Source: Pseudomonas azadiae (GTDB lineage: Bacteria > Pseudomonadota > Gammaproteobacteria > Pseudomonadales > Pseudomonadaceae). Taken from it: a DNA stretch of 64,000 nt. Both the position numbers and the translations under genes were made by a program. Below, one piece after another: positions 27,103 to 37,467 of this stretch. The notes under the pieces are model-generated. The model ran no database searches. It was not told where the DNA came from and saw nothing but the letters and a program-made list of their open reading frames with translations. Location of the stretch: the NCBI RefSeq assembly GCF_019145355.1, contig NZ_JAHSTY010000001.1, positions 2,976,001-3,040,000 of the forward strand. The letters are read 5' to 3'. Numbering within the stretch: the stretch's first letter is position 1; the number at the start of each line of letters is the position of its first letter.

Positions 27103-28886
27103 AGCGGCAACGCCATATAGAACTGAGTGCCCTGGCCCGGCCGCGAATACACGCCCATGCGGCCACCGTGGAGTTGCACAATCTCCTTGCACAGCGCCAG
27201 GCCCAGGCCGGCGCCGCCCTTCTTGCGGCCCACCTGCACGAACGGTTCGAAGATCCGCCCCTGCTGCCCATAGGCGATGCCTTCGCCGTTATCCTCAACG
27301 CTGACAATCACCCGCTCGCCATGGCGGCGCGCTTGCAGGCGAATCTGCCCGCCCGCAGCGGTGTGGCGCATGGCGTTGCCCAACAGGTTGTCGAGTACCC
27401 GCTCCAACTGTGCCTGGTCCGCATATAGCCGGGGCAAGTCGGGTTGAGCTTCTACCAGCAGTTCGATGTTTTGCGCGTTGGCCGGTTCGGCGAAACGTGC
27501 GCGTGCATGCTCCAGCAGGTCGGTCACGTCGCACGGCCCCAGCGTGAGTTTCTGCAGGCCGTTCTGGTAGCGCGAGAAGTTGAGCAGGTCGTTGATCAAC
27601 TGCATCAAGCGCTGCATTTCTTCGTTGACCGTATCCAGCAGGTCCGCTTCACGGGACTCTGCAGGGAACTTGGCGCGTTCGCGGAACAGCCCGAACGCCA
27701 TGTGCATGCCAGTGACGGGCGTACGTAGCTCATGGGAGGCGCGTAATACGAACTCGCTGCGCACTCGCTCGAAGGCGCGCTGTTCGGTGACGTCATGCAG
27801 CACCATCACCGCACCGAGGATGTGCCCTTGGGTATGGCTCACCGGCGTCAGGCTGTAGGTCAGCAGGCGCAGTTCGCCTTCGACTTCCACCTCAAGATCG
27901 TCCGGCGCCCTCTCCAGGTTGCCGCCACGCAGGACCAGTTGCAGTTGCTCATCCAGTTCCGGGCGCGCCAGCGCCTCGCCAAGACCCTGGCCGAGACGCC
28001 CCTCGTCCCAGCCCAACTGGCGCTGGGCCACCGGGTTGAGGTGCTCGAGACGGCCTTGGCGGTCAATCATCAGCAGGCCATCGTCGATGCTGTCGAGCAC
28101 GGCTTGCAGGCGCTGTTGGCCGGCCAGCAGCTCATCGACGTTGGTCGCCTGATGCTGGCGCAACGCCTCGGCCATGATGCCGAAGCGGCGTGTCAGTTGG
28201 TTCATCTCCGCTGCCGACGAAATCGGCAGCGTCACTTCGAAATCACCTTGGCCGATCTTGTCAGCCGCCTTGGCCAGCGCTTCGATCGGGCCGCCGAAAC
28301 GTCGAGCGATGCCATGGGCGGTGACAAAGCCAATGATCAGCACCGCGATTCCCACCAAGCCCAACAGCCCGGCGATCAGTAAAGCGCGGGCCTGAGACTT
28401 GTGCTCACTCGTATTGATGGTTTCCAGGGCTCGTTTATGCTCGGCGATCAAGCCGTTGCGTAATACGTTGAACGTTTGGGTGAGACGCTCGTTATTGCCG
28501 CTGACCAACGAGGCAGGCTGGGATTCTTCAAACGCTTTCAGGAAGTTCAGATAGTCGACGCGCGCGCGGCTGAATCCGCTGGTCCTGCCGTCCTCCCGCT
28601 CGTGGGCGATGCCCTGGTCCAGCAAGTCGAAGTATTGCCGCTTGGAAGCCTCCAGCGCTTTTGGATTGGGGCGTTCTACAAGCATCAGAATCAACTGGTC
28701 ACCGAGGCTCTGGCGCAGTTTCAGCCCGAGCTCCAGCGTGACGAAATTACTGCGGATCAGAGACTCCTGGGTCTTGGCCATTTGCATGACGCTGACCAAG
28801 CCCAGGATCAGACCCAACAGGGCAACGGTGATCAGCGCTGAGATACTCAGGAACAACCGAGTGCGCAGTTTCATCGCTAGCTTCAT
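27099..28886 (-). CDS. kinB: Sensor histidine kinase KinB
   Basis: Inner-membrane sensor kinase partner of AlgB in alginate and virulence control. 595 residues, the known KinB length. Two spans (about 12-33 and 167-189) flank a periplasmic domain, followed by HAMP, a PAS domain (about 265-375), HisKA with His385 in RASHELRTPV, and an HATPase domain (DNLLGNAMRHT, VEDNGEGIAYG, GAGLGLALCK). KinB is a negative regulator of alginate in P. aeruginosa. I chose MKLAMKLRTRL; the ATG four codons later is equally possible. Follows algB by 10 bases. Confidence 0.95.
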   Translation of the reverse strand: MKLAMKLRTRLFLSISALITVALLGLILGLVSVMQMAKTQESLIRSNFVTLELGLKLRQSLGDQLILMLVERPNPKALEASKRQYFDLLDQGIAHEREDGRTSGFSRARVDYLNFLKAFEESQPASLVSGNNERLTQTFNVLRNGLIAEHKRALETINTSEHKSQARALLIAGLLGLVGIAVLIIGFVTAHGIARRFGGPIEALAKAADKIGQGDFEVTLPISSAAEMNQLTRRFGIMAEALRQHQATNVDELLAGQQRLQAVLDSIDDGLLMIDRQGRLEHLNPVAQRQLGWDEGRLGQGLGEALARPELDEQLQLVLRGGNLERAPDDLEVEVEGELRLLTYSLTPVSHTQGHILGAVMVLHDVTEQRAFERVRSEFVLRASHELRTPVTGMHMAFGLFRERAKFPAESREADLLDTVNEEMQRLMQLINDLLNFSRYQNGLQKLTLGPCDVTDLLEHARARFAEPANAQNIELLVEAQPDLPRLYADQAQLERVLDNLLGNAMRHTAAGGQIRLQARRHGERVIVSVEDNGEGIAYGQQGRIFEPFVQVGRKKGGAGLGLALCKEIVQLHGGRMGVYSRPGQGTQFYMALPL

Positions 28887-28896
28887 AGGGTACAGC

Positions 28897-30243
<1,347 letters not shown>

Positions 30244-30622
30244 CTGTCCCGCGCTCCTTAACTCTATTAATGATGGTGTTTAGTCCCGGAATAATCGGGC
30301 AAGTTGCATGGTTCATTCTGATTGAAAAAAAAGAACGTCGTACAGGTATCTGCAGCACCTCTTTACGCAGCCTTGGCTGATGGCGTTTGCATGTCGTCCG
30401 GCTTCGCCAACGAAGCACCCCGTGTCTTTCGGTCGCTGATCCGACTGCTGGCAGTCGTGCATTTCGCACGGCTTTCAAGCGGGCATCGTGCAGGATGCTG
30501 GGTGTTCGGTCGATTGGTAATGTATAACCATTTGATTTTATTAAGTTTTATTTAGCAATAAAACTGGCATGCGCTCTGCAACATCTCCCTCAACGATAAA
30601 CAAGATGCGGGAGAACAGCAGC
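30244..30622. other. Intergenic region between algB and a small membrane gene
   Basis: Divergent gap of about 380 bases. A short stretch of A (30322-30331) and an AT-rich 9-bp hairpin (AGTTTTATT, TAGC loop, 30544-30565) are the only marked features. No clear sigma70 promoter and no RNA gene recognised. Confidence 0.4.
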
Positions 30623-30907
30623 ATGACTCGCCAAAGCCTGAACCAACTGCGTGTATCGCCACTGCGCTTGCAGCAAGGTCTGTTTGCCAGCCTGGCCCTG
30701 ATGGTCACGTTGATTGGTGGCCAGCAGATGCAGCATTGGCAGCAGAGTCAGCAGCAGGTTCCCCAGTTTGAACGTCCGGCCATGACCCAGACCCATTTCC
30801 GTTCCGTTGGCAGTGTTGCTGCCGATGCAACAGCCCCGCAACTGCGGATGGTTGACCAGGAGTCTTCCCTGAGTGAACTGCCATCCCAGGAGCGTTGGGT
30901 GTTCTAG
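30623..30907 (+). CDS. Small single-span protein of unknown function (PA5482-like position)
   Basis: 94 residues. A basic N-terminus (MTRQSLNQLRVSPLRLQQ) is followed by one likely span (GLFASLALMVTLIGG) and a hydrophilic Gln/Ser-rich tail ending LPSQERWVF. The signal could be uncleaved. GCGGGAGAAC stands before the ATG. It is followed by the DUF1328 gene after 77 bases and the Ivy-like gene, forming a small envelope-gene group. I do not recognise a family; function unknown. Confidence 0.65.
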   Translation: MTRQSLNQLRVSPLRLQQGLFASLALMVTLIGGQQMQHWQQSQQQVPQFERPAMTQTHFRSVGSVAADATAPQLRMVDQESSLSELPSQERWVF

Positions 30908-30984
30908 GCACCACAGGCCGCTCAGGTTGAGCGGCTGCACGGCACTAACGCTGTTACCTCTATAGAAGCTTAAGGAGAATCACC

Positions 30985-31149
30985 ATGTTGAGTTGGGCAA
31001 TCACATTTCTGATCATCGCCATTGTGGCTGCAGTCCTGGGCTTCGGTGGCATCGCCGGCACAGCCACGGGTATCGCAAAAATTCTGTTCGTGGTCTTCCT
31101 GGTGATGTTCATCGCTTCGTTCTTCTTTGGTCGTCGCGGCCGAGGCTGA
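30985..31149 (+). CDS. DUF1328 family small membrane protein (YtjA-like)
   Basis: 54 residues with two hydrophobic spans and a glycine-rich turn between ([40 protein letters not shown]) and a basic end FFFGRRGRG. This sequence is characteristic of the DUF1328/YtjA family. AAGGAG lies 7 bases before the ATG. Its stop is only 2 bases before the next ATG, so it is translated with the Ivy-like gene. Function unknown; envelope stress has been suggested for relatives (inference). Confidence 0.9.
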   Translation: MLSWAITFLIIAIVAAVLGFGGIAGTATGIAKILFVVFLVMFIASFFFGRRGRG

Positions 31150-31151
31150 AA

Positions 31152-31619
31152 ATGACCACTTTGTCCTTCAAAGCCATTACTGCCGCCCTGCTTATGGGCG
31201 GCAGCGGCTTGGCGATGGCTGCCAACGACGGCCAATCGCGAGCCAACGAATTGCTCAGCGCGGACCCGCAATACCGCGAGACCTGGCAAAGCGTGGTGAA
31301 GAAAGAAGAACGCCTGCCGGAATGGGTGATGAACCTGTCGGGCACGGCCGAGCAGATGAACGCAGTGCAAGAAGATGGCGACAAGTATCTGGTCGGGCCG
31401 CTCTGCGAAACCGCAGACACCTGCCTGAACAAGCGCCTGATCGTTGCTTTCAGCCTCGACAAGGAAGATGCCTACGCCATGTTGGTGCAAGTCCCGGCCG
31501 GCTTGCCGGCGGACAAGTCACCCACACGGCACGCGGATTACCGATTTATCGGCAAACCGGATGAAGGCATGCAAAAGCTGCTGATGGAGCAGTTGAAGAA
31601 AGATCCGAATTGGTACTAG
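31152..31619 (+). CDS. Inhibitor of vertebrate lysozyme family protein
   Basis: 155 residues: signal peptide (about 23 residues, MTTLSFKAITAALLMGGSGLA then MAA) and a compact periplasmic domain. Segment GPLCETADTCLNKRLIVAF includes the two cysteines flanking the family CKPxxC-like loop (here CETADTC) that inserts in the lysozyme active site. Ivy proteins inhibit C-type lysozymes, including host lysozyme. The likely start is the ATG 2 bases after the DUF1328 stop. A terminator follows. Confidence 0.85.
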   Translation: MTTLSFKAITAALLMGGSGLAMAANDGQSRANELLSADPQYRETWQSVVKKEERLPEWVMNLSGTAEQMNAVQEDGDKYLVGPLCETADTCLNKRLIVAFSLDKEDAYAMLVQVPAGLPADKSPTRHADYRFIGKPDEGMQKLLMEQLKKDPNWY

Positions 31620-31661
31620 GTTCCGTCCGGCGCATCTGCCGTTTGCGGAACCAGCGTCCAT

Positions 31662-31691
31662 AGAAAGAAGCCCCTTCGCTTCTTTCTGTTT
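31662..31691 (+). terminator. Terminator after the Ivy-like gene
   Basis: AGAAAGAAG pairs with CTTCTTTCT across CCCCTTCG, followed by GTTT. Confidence 0.75.
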
Positions 31692-32352
31692 GCACCACCC
31701 GCCAAGGGCGGTGCATGACCAGGGGGCCGGGTTGCTCTGATCAAACGGGATCGGCGTGACCTACGGGTACAGGGAGTGCCTGCGCAAGGGCCGGGTCAGG
31801 CGAAAAGCTGCGACGCAGGTTCACAAGTTCCTGGCTTGCTGAACCTGCGGCGGGCTTATGCCGCTATTTTAAATCTGCTTTCCTTATGCCTGCCTTAGCT
31901 GCAAATTCCCTTCTGCTCGTGCCCAACCATTACTTGGTATTTCGGGCTGACCATCTATCGATAAAATTTGCCGACGGTCATCGGACGTTTCTGACACTAA
32001 GCGACTCAATCTTCTGGTTTTTTAGCCAACCGCCGCTAGACGTCCTGATTCTCTGAGCGAGCCGGGTTTGGCAGCTTCACGGCATGTTTGTCGGACAAAA
32101 TGTCACATTTGAGCTGACCGTTCGGACAGTTATTATGAGAAAAGGCCATGCCGATTCGGCATAGGGTAGGCGTTTACGGCATTAGACGGCGCTCCCTTGC
32201 ATGGGAATAGTTGCGGCTTTTTTCGCCTGCCAGTAAGCCATTTCGGCCACGCTGCGGTGACCTTCCATGGACGCAGATGCACACACCTTTTCGCCCTCGG
32301 GCGTTGCAGCTGGCGCATTTGCCTTGAGTTCACTTGAAGTAAGGGTAATGAC
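31692..32352. other. Long non-coding stretch before gltP
   Basis: About 660 bases without a gene. It holds a 9-bp hairpin GCAGGTTCA/TGAACCTGC (31815-31823 with 31840-31848), then GCGGC/GCCGC (31847-31851 with 31860-31864) followed by TATTTT, which looks like a terminator. A GG-N10-GC arrangement (32070-32083, TTGGC..GGCAT) loosely resembles a sigma54 promoter. The hairpin ATGCCG/CGGCAT lies at 32148-32162. An uncharacterised RNA is possible; nothing is certain. The last part is the gltP leader. Confidence 0.4.
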
Positions 32353-33684
32353 ATGAAGAAGGCAAAGCTAAGCCTCGCCTGGCAGATCCTCATCGGTTTG
32401 GTACTGGGGATTGCAATCGGTGCAGTGCTCAACCATTTCAGCGCTGAAAAGGCCTGGTGGATCAGCAATGTGTTGCAGCCAGCGGGCGATATCTTTATCC
32501 GCCTGATCAAAATGATCGTGATCCCGATTGTGATTTCCTCGCTGATCGTCGGCATTGCCGGTGTTGGTGACGCGAAGAAGCTCGGGCGCATCGGCGTCAA
32601 AACCATCCTTTACTTCGAGATCGTCACCACCATCGCCATCGTGGTCGGCCTGCTGCTGGCGAACCTGTTCCATCCGGGCGCCGGCATCGACATGAGTACC
32701 CTGGGTACGGTCGATATCTCCAAGTACACCGCCACCGCTGCCGAAGTGCAGCATGAGCATGCGTTCATCGAAACCATCCTCAACCTGATCCCTTCGAACA
32801 TCTTCGCCGCCGTTGCCCGTGGCGAAATGCTGCCGATCATCTTTTTCTCTGTGTTGTTCGGCCTTGGCTTGTCGAGCCTCAAGCCTGAGTTGCGCGAGCC
32901 GCTGGTAACCATGTTCCAGGGCGTGTCCGAGAGCATGTTCAAAGTCACCCACATGATCATGAAGTACGCCCCGATCGGCGTCTTCGCACTGATCGCCGTG
33001 ACCGTCGCCAACTTTGGCTTTGCATCGTTGCTGCCGCTGGCCAAGCTGGTGATTCTGGTTTACGTCGCCATCCTGTTCTTCGCATTTGTGGTCCTTGGCC
33101 TGATCGCCCGTCTGTTCGGCTTCTCGGTGATCAGGCTGATGCGCATCTTCAAGGATGAACTGGTACTGGCTTACTCCACCGCCAGCTCCGAGACCGTGCT
33201 GCCGCGCGTGATCGAGAAGATGGAAGCCTACGGCGCGCCGAAGGCGATCTGCAGCTTCGTGGTACCGACCGGTTATTCCTTCAACCTCGACGGTTCGACC
33301 CTGTACCAGAGCATCGCGGCAATCTTCATCGCCCAGCTGTATGGCATCGACCTGTCGATCGGCCAGCAGTTGATGCTGGTACTGACCCTGATGGTCACCT
33401 CCAAAGGCATCGCCGGCGTACCGGGCGTGTCCTTCGTGGTGCTGCTGGCGACCCTGGGCAGCGTGGGCATTCCGCTGGAAGGCCTGGCATTCATCGCCGG
33501 TGTCGACCGCATCATGGACATGGCGCGTACTGCGCTGAACGTGATCGGCAACGCCCTGGCCGTATTGGTCATCTCCCGCTGGGAAGGCATGTACGACGAC
33601 GCCAAGGGCGAGCGCTACTGGAATTCCCTGCCGCACTGGCGCAGCAAGGAGGCCTCACCGGCCGCCCAAGCCACCCGCAGCTGA
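32353..33684 (+). CDS. gltP: Glutamate/aspartate:proton symporter (DAACS family)
   Basis: Inner-membrane dicarboxylate/amino acid:cation symporter of the GltP type. 443 residues, with eight spans and two re-entrant hairpins expected. Family signatures: RLIKMIVIPIVISSLI in the first part, ASSETVLPRVIEKME (serine-rich hairpin), SFNLDGSTLYQSIAAIF, and GIAGVPGVSFVVLLATL. GTAAGGGTAATGAC precedes the ATG and gives a weak ribosome-binding site. A terminator follows. As I remember, PAO1 gltP is in the same place. Confidence 0.95.
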   Translation: MKKAKLSLAWQILIGLVLGIAIGAVLNHFSAEKAWWISNVLQPAGDIFIRLIKMIVIPIVISSLIVGIAGVGDAKKLGRIGVKTILYFEIVTTIAIVVGLLLANLFHPGAGIDMSTLGTVDISKYTATAAEVQHEHAFIETILNLIPSNIFAAVARGEMLPIIFFSVLFGLGLSSLKPELREPLVTMFQGVSESMFKVTHMIMKYAPIGVFALIAVTVANFGFASLLPLAKLVILVYVAILFFAFVVLGLIARLFGFSVIRLMRIFKDELVLAYSTASSETVLPRVIEKMEAYGAPKAICSFVVPTGYSFNLDGSTLYQSIAAIFIAQLYGIDLSIGQQLMLVLTLMVTSKGIAGVPGVSFVVLLATLGSVGIPLEGLAFIAGVDRIMDMARTALNVIGNALAVLVISRWEGMYDDAKGERYWNSLPHWRSKEASPAAQATRS

Positions 33685-33702
33685 CAGCGCAATCGCGCTG
33701 AA

Positions 33703-33734
33703 ACAAACCCCGGATAATTCCGGGGTTTGTCGTT
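33703..33734 (+). terminator. Terminator after gltP
   Basis: ACAAACCCCGGA pairs with TCCGGGGTTTGT across TAAT, followed by CGTTT. Confidence 0.88.
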
Positions 33735-33782
33735 TCTGCCAGCCCCGCTATCATTCGCCCCATTCTTCGGGGGATTCAACTG

Positions 33783-35012
33783 ATGCTCAATGGCCTGTGG
33801 CTTGGCTTCTTTGTCGTGGCAATGGTGTCGGCACTGGCGCAATGGCTGGTCGGCGGTAACGCCGGCATATTCGCGGCGATGGTGGAAAGCATATTCGCCA
33901 TGGCCAAGTTGTCGGTGGAAGTCATGGTGCTGCTGTTCGGCACCCTCACCTTATGGCTGGGTTTTCTGCGCATCGCCGAAAAAGCCGGGATCGTCGATTG
34001 GCTGGCCAAGGCCTTGGGCCCGCTGTTTCGCCGCCTGATGCCGGAGGTGCCCGCTGGCCACCCGGCCATTGGTTTGATCACGCTCAACTTCGCCGCTAAC
34101 GGCCTGGGCCTGGACAATGCCGCGACGCCCATCGGGCTCAAAGCCATGAAGGCGCTGCAGGAACTCAACCCCATTCCCAACACTGCCACCAATGCGCAGA
34201 TCCTGTTCCTGGTGCTCAACGCGTCGTCGCTGACACTGTTGCCGGTGACGATCTTCATGTACCGCGCGCAGCAAGGCGCTCCCGATCCAACCCTGGTGTT
34301 CCTGCCGATCCTGCTGGCGACCAGCGCTTCGACCCTGGTGGGCCTGCTCTCGGTGGCGGCGATGCAGCGCCTGCGGCTGTGGGATCCCGTGGTGCTGGCG
34401 TACCTGGTTCCCGGCGCGTTGATACTCGGCGGCTTCATGGCACTGCTGGCGACGCTGTCCGCCACGGCCCTGGCAGGTTTGTCGTCGATCCTGGGCAACC
34501 TCACGCTGTTCGGCTTGATCATGCTGTTTCTGGTGATCGGTGCGTTGCGCAAGGTCAAGGTGTACGAGGCGTTTGTCGAAGGCGCCAAGGAAGGCTTTGA
34601 TGTCGCCAGGAACCTGCTGCCCTACTTGGTCGCGATGCTGTGTGCCGTGGGCGTGTTGCGCGCCTCCGGGGCGCTGGAGTTCGGCCTCGAAGGCATTCGT
34701 CACCTGGTCGCCTGGACCGGCATGGACACGCGCTTTGTCGACGCCTTGCCGACCGCGATGGTCAAGCCGTTCTCAGGCAGTGCCGCGCGGGCGATGTTGA
34801 TCGAGACCATGCAGACCCAAGGCGTGGACAGTTTCCCGGCGTTGGTCGCGGCGACGATCCAGGGCAGTACTGAAACCACCTTTTATGTGTTGGCGGTGTA
34901 CTTTGGTTCGGTGGGCATCCAGCGGGCCAGGCATGCGGTGGGCTGTGCGTTGCTGGCGGAGTTTGCCGGTGTCGTGGCGGCGATTGCGGTGTGCTACTGG
35001 TTCTTTGGCTGA
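33783..35012 (+). CDS. SpmA/SpmB-like membrane protein (Gate/nucleoside recognition domains)
   Basis: 409 residues with about ten spans, very hydrophobic throughout. The two halves correspond to SpmA and SpmB: first half ESIFAMAKLSVEVMVLLFGTLTLWLGFLRI with NFAANGLGLDNAATPIGLKA, second half EGAKEGFDVARNLLPYLVAMLCAVGVLR with MVKPFSGSAARAM. Both belong to the 'nucleoside recognition' (Gate) family, named for spore maturation proteins of Bacillus but common in non-sporulating bacteria. Substrate unknown. A terminator separates it from gltP. Confidence 0.85.
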   Translation: MLNGLWLGFFVVAMVSALAQWLVGGNAGIFAAMVESIFAMAKLSVEVMVLLFGTLTLWLGFLRIAEKAGIVDWLAKALGPLFRRLMPEVPAGHPAIGLITLNFAANGLGLDNAATPIGLKAMKALQELNPIPNTATNAQILFLVLNASSLTLLPVTIFMYRAQQGAPDPTLVFLPILLATSASTLVGLLSVAAMQRLRLWDPVVLAYLVPGALILGGFMALLATLSATALAGLSSILGNLTLFGLIMLFLVIGALRKVKVYEAFVEGAKEGFDVARNLLPYLVAMLCAVGVLRASGALEFGLEGIRHLVAWTGMDTRFVDALPTAMVKPFSGSAARAMLIETMQTQGVDSFPALVAATIQGSTETTFYVLAVYFGSVGIQRARHAVGCALLAEFAGVVAAIAVCYWFFG

Positions 35013-35022
35013 GCCTGCAATC

Positions 35023-35111
35023 GCTATCGCAGGCAAGCCAGCTCCCACATTCGACCGCGTTCATCCTGACGAAATGCAGTCAACTGTGGGAGCTGGCTTG
35101 CCTGCGAAGAG
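35023..35111. repeat. REP-type palindrome, reversed arm order
   Basis: The complement arm comes first (CTATCGCAGGCAAGCCAGCT then CCCACA) and the TGTGGGAGCTGGCTTGCCTG arm second, with a 35-base loop. So the element is in the opposite order to the copies at 658 and 45482. It lies between convergent genes. Confidence 0.9.
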
Positions 35112-35115
35112 GCCC

Positions 35116-35727
35116 TCAGCGTTTCGCAGCGCTATTACCCTGCGCCACCACCCAATCCACCACCTGCCTGTCCAACTGATCTCCCGCCTGCCCGAACCCG
35201 GCGACGACCGCCGGCACCTTGGTATCCCCCACCGGTTGCCTCACCTCAAACCGCCGGCTGGCGACAATTCGCTGATCACTGCCGCGCACCAGTCGCGCGT
35301 CCAGGCGAATCACCACCTCCACCGCACCGCCGTGGTATTCACTCTGGAACGCCTGCAATTGCCCGCCCAGTTCATAGTCGGACTGCAGGTTGGTGTCATC
35401 GGTGCTCAACAACGTCACTCGCCCGTCGCGCTGGAAGCCATCCAACAGCCGATTGCGCAACAGCACCGGTGACGGGTCGCTCCAGCGCGCGTTGGCGTAG
35501 CTGCTGATCAGATTACCGTTGGGCACCACGGCAATGCGCGGGCTGTCGAGAAACTCGCTGGCCTGCGGCTTGGTCACGCGCAACGACCAGGCCACGGGTG
35601 TGCCTTGGGTCGCGGTCGGTGACGCGGCCAAACGGTATACATCCGACGGGTCGGCCTTGGGCAGGATCGAGCACGCACTGAGCAACCCCAGCGTCGCGAC
35701 GGCAATCATCGGGTAAGCACGCTTCAT
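35116..35727 (-). CDS. ABC-type transport auxiliary lipoprotein (PqiC/DUF330-like)
   Basis: Outer-membrane or periplasmic lipoprotein that pairs with MCE proteins. 203 residues: lipobox LSAC after MKRAYPMIAVATLGL, then a mixed domain with DVYRLAASP, RIAVVPNGNLISSYANARW and LARVVLRN-like VLLRNRLLDGF, which fit the DUF330/PqiC family. The start overlaps the MCE gene stop (ATGA). This lipoprotein probably joins the bridge formed by the MCE protein between the membranes. Confidence 0.88.
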   Translation of the reverse strand: MKRAYPMIAVATLGLLSACSILPKADPSDVYRLAASPTATQGTPVAWSLRVTKPQASEFLDSPRIAVVPNGNLISSYANARWSDPSPVLLRNRLLDGFQRDGRVTLLSTDDTNLQSDYELGGQLQAFQSEYHGGAVEVVIRLDARLVRGSDQRIVASRRFEVRQPVGDTKVPAVVAGFGQAGDQLDRQVVDWVVAQGNSAAKR

Positions 35728-36662
35728 GGCGTGAACTCCTTGTTCTTGTCACTGCCCAGCAGGTAACCGCTGGGGTTGGCTTCCAGGCGGCGGGAGATGG
35801 CGCGCAGCGAGCCGAGGGTTTCGCGCAGTTCGCGCACCGCCGGCGCCAGTTCGTTGAGGCCTTGCAAGCCGCTGTTCACCGAGCTTTTGTTGTCGGTCAG
35901 CAACGTGTTGATAGTGGCTGTGCTGCGTTCAAGGGATTTCATGGCCTGCTCGGCGCTGCCGAAGGCCTGTTTGCCCTGGTCGTTGAGCAAGCCATTGGCG
36001 TTGCGCATCAGCACGGTGGTCTGTTCCAGAGCCGCGCTGGCCTGCTTGCTCACCTGCATCAGCTGTTGCATCACCACCTTGATATCACCGCGTTGGTCGG
36101 CAATCGCCCCCGTGGTTTGCTCAAGATGGTCCAGGGTCTTGCTGATGCGCTCCACATTCTGTGCCGAGAACATGGCGTTGGCGTTGTGCAGCAGCAGGTT
36201 GATGCTGGTCATCAGGTCGTTGCTGTTGTTCAGCAGGCGCGCGATGGGCGAAGGCGAGGCAATGATCTGCGGCAAGTTGCCGTCCTTGCCCTTGAGCTCC
36301 GCGCTCTGTGGTGTACCGCCGCTGAGCTGGATGATCGAGGTGCCGGTGATGCCGGTCAGTGCCAGTTTGGCCTGGGTGTCTTCCTTGATCGGCGTCTGGC
36401 CGGCCAGGCGGATGCGGGCCAATACGCGGCGCGGGTCCTTGGGGTCCAGGCGCAGGCTGGTGACGTCGCCCACCTTGATCCCGCTGTACTGCACGGCGCT
36501 GCCCTGGGACAGCCCGCTGACCGCCTCGTTGAAGATCACTTCGTAGTCCTGGAAGGCGCTGTCGACGCTGGACTTGGCCAGCCATAGGCCGAACAGCATC
36601 GCGCCGACCACCACGATCACGCTGAACAGACCGATCATCACATGATGGGCTCGGGTTTCCAT
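35724..36662 (-). CDS. MCE/MlaD family substrate-binding protein
   Basis: Single-span membrane protein with an MCE domain that binds or conducts lipids between membranes. 312 residues: one N-terminal span (IGLFSVIVVVGAMLFGLWLA), the MCE domain at about 40-120 (FNEAVSGLSQGSAVQYSGIK, GITGTSIIQLSGG) and a long alpha-helical tail (about 150-300) with coiled-coil character, as in MlaD relatives. The ATG is chosen where METRAHHVMIG begins. Between the ATPase and the auxiliary lipoprotein genes of a complete ABC unit. Confidence 0.93.
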   Translation of the reverse strand: METRAHHVMIGLFSVIVVVGAMLFGLWLAKSSVDSAFQDYEVIFNEAVSGLSQGSAVQYSGIKVGDVTSLRLDPKDPRRVLARIRLAGQTPIKEDTQAKLALTGITGTSIIQLSGGTPQSAELKGKDGNLPQIIASPSPIARLLNNSNDLMTSINLLLHNANAMFSAQNVERISKTLDHLEQTTGAIADQRGDIKVVMQQLMQVSKQASAALEQTTVLMRNANGLLNDQGKQAFGSAEQAMKSLERSTATINTLLTDNKSSVNSGLQGLNELAPAVRELRETLGSLRAISRRLEANPSGYLLGSDKNKEFTP

Positions 36663-36663
36663 G

Positions 36664-37467
36664 TCATACCTCGTTGAGCGATTGAGCGGCATCCAATGCC
36701 GCGCGGCCACGGGGGCCGTGGAAGTATTCGTGAATCCACGCGTCGTCCGTTTCCGAGACGATGTCAATGGCGCCAGCCACCAGGACTTTCTTCTGCGCCA
36801 GCACCGCCACGCGATCGGTGATGGTGTACAGCGTGTCAAGGTCGTGAGTGACCAGAAACACACTCAGGCCCAGCGCATCGCGCAGGGTCAGGATCAATTG
36901 GTCGAACTGCGCCGCGCCAATCGGATCGAGGCCGGCGGTAGGTTCGTCGAGGAACAGTATGTCCGGGTCCAGGGCCAGGGCACGGGCCAAGGCGGCGCGC
37001 TTGATCATGCCGCCGGACAGCGAGGCCGGGTATTTGTCGGCCGCCGACAGCGGCAACCCGGCCAGGGCCAGCTTGACCGCGGCCAGGTGCTCGGCGTCGC
37101 GGCGGCTGAGGCCGGCGTGTTCGATCAACGGCAGCGCGACATTCTCGGTCACGGTCAGCGAGGAGAACAGCGCGCCCTTCTGGAACAGCACGCCGAAGCG
37201 TCGTTCAACCAGCGAGCGCTCATGTTCCGCGAGGTCTGGCAGGTTCTTGCCGAACACCCGCACTTCGCCTTCACTGGGCCGGCGCAGGCCGACAATGCTG
37301 CGCAGCAGCACCGACTTGCCGCTGCCGGAACCGCCGACCACGGCCAGGATCTCGCCCTTGTACACATCCAGGTCGAGGTCCTCGTGCACGCTTTGGCTGC
37401 CAAAGCGATTGCACAGCCCTCGCACTTCAATCACCGCCTCAGTGGGCGCTCGGTGCAGGCGACTCAC
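36664..37467 (-). CDS. Mla-like ABC transporter ATP-binding protein
   Basis: ATPase for the lipid transporter. 267 residues: Walker A GGSGSGKSV, Q-loop FQKGALFSS, signature LSGGMIKR, Walker B ILFLDEPTAGLDP, and switch His in THDLDTL. The LSGGM variant is typical of the MlaF family. The GTG start overlaps the stop of the permease gene (GTGA). The stop lies one base before the ATG of the MCE gene. Confidence 0.94.
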   Translation of the reverse strand: MSRLHRAPTEAVIEVRGLCNRFGSQSVHEDLDLDVYKGEILAVVGGSGSGKSVLLRSIVGLRRPSEGEVRVFGKNLPDLAEHERSLVERRFGVLFQKGALFSSLTVTENVALPLIEHAGLSRRDAEHLAAVKLALAGLPLSAADKYPASLSGGMIKRAALARALALDPDILFLDEPTAGLDPIGAAQFDQLILTLRDALGLSVFLVTHDLDTLYTITDRVAVLAQKKVLVAGAIDIVSETDDAWIHEYFHGPRGRAALDAAQSLNEV

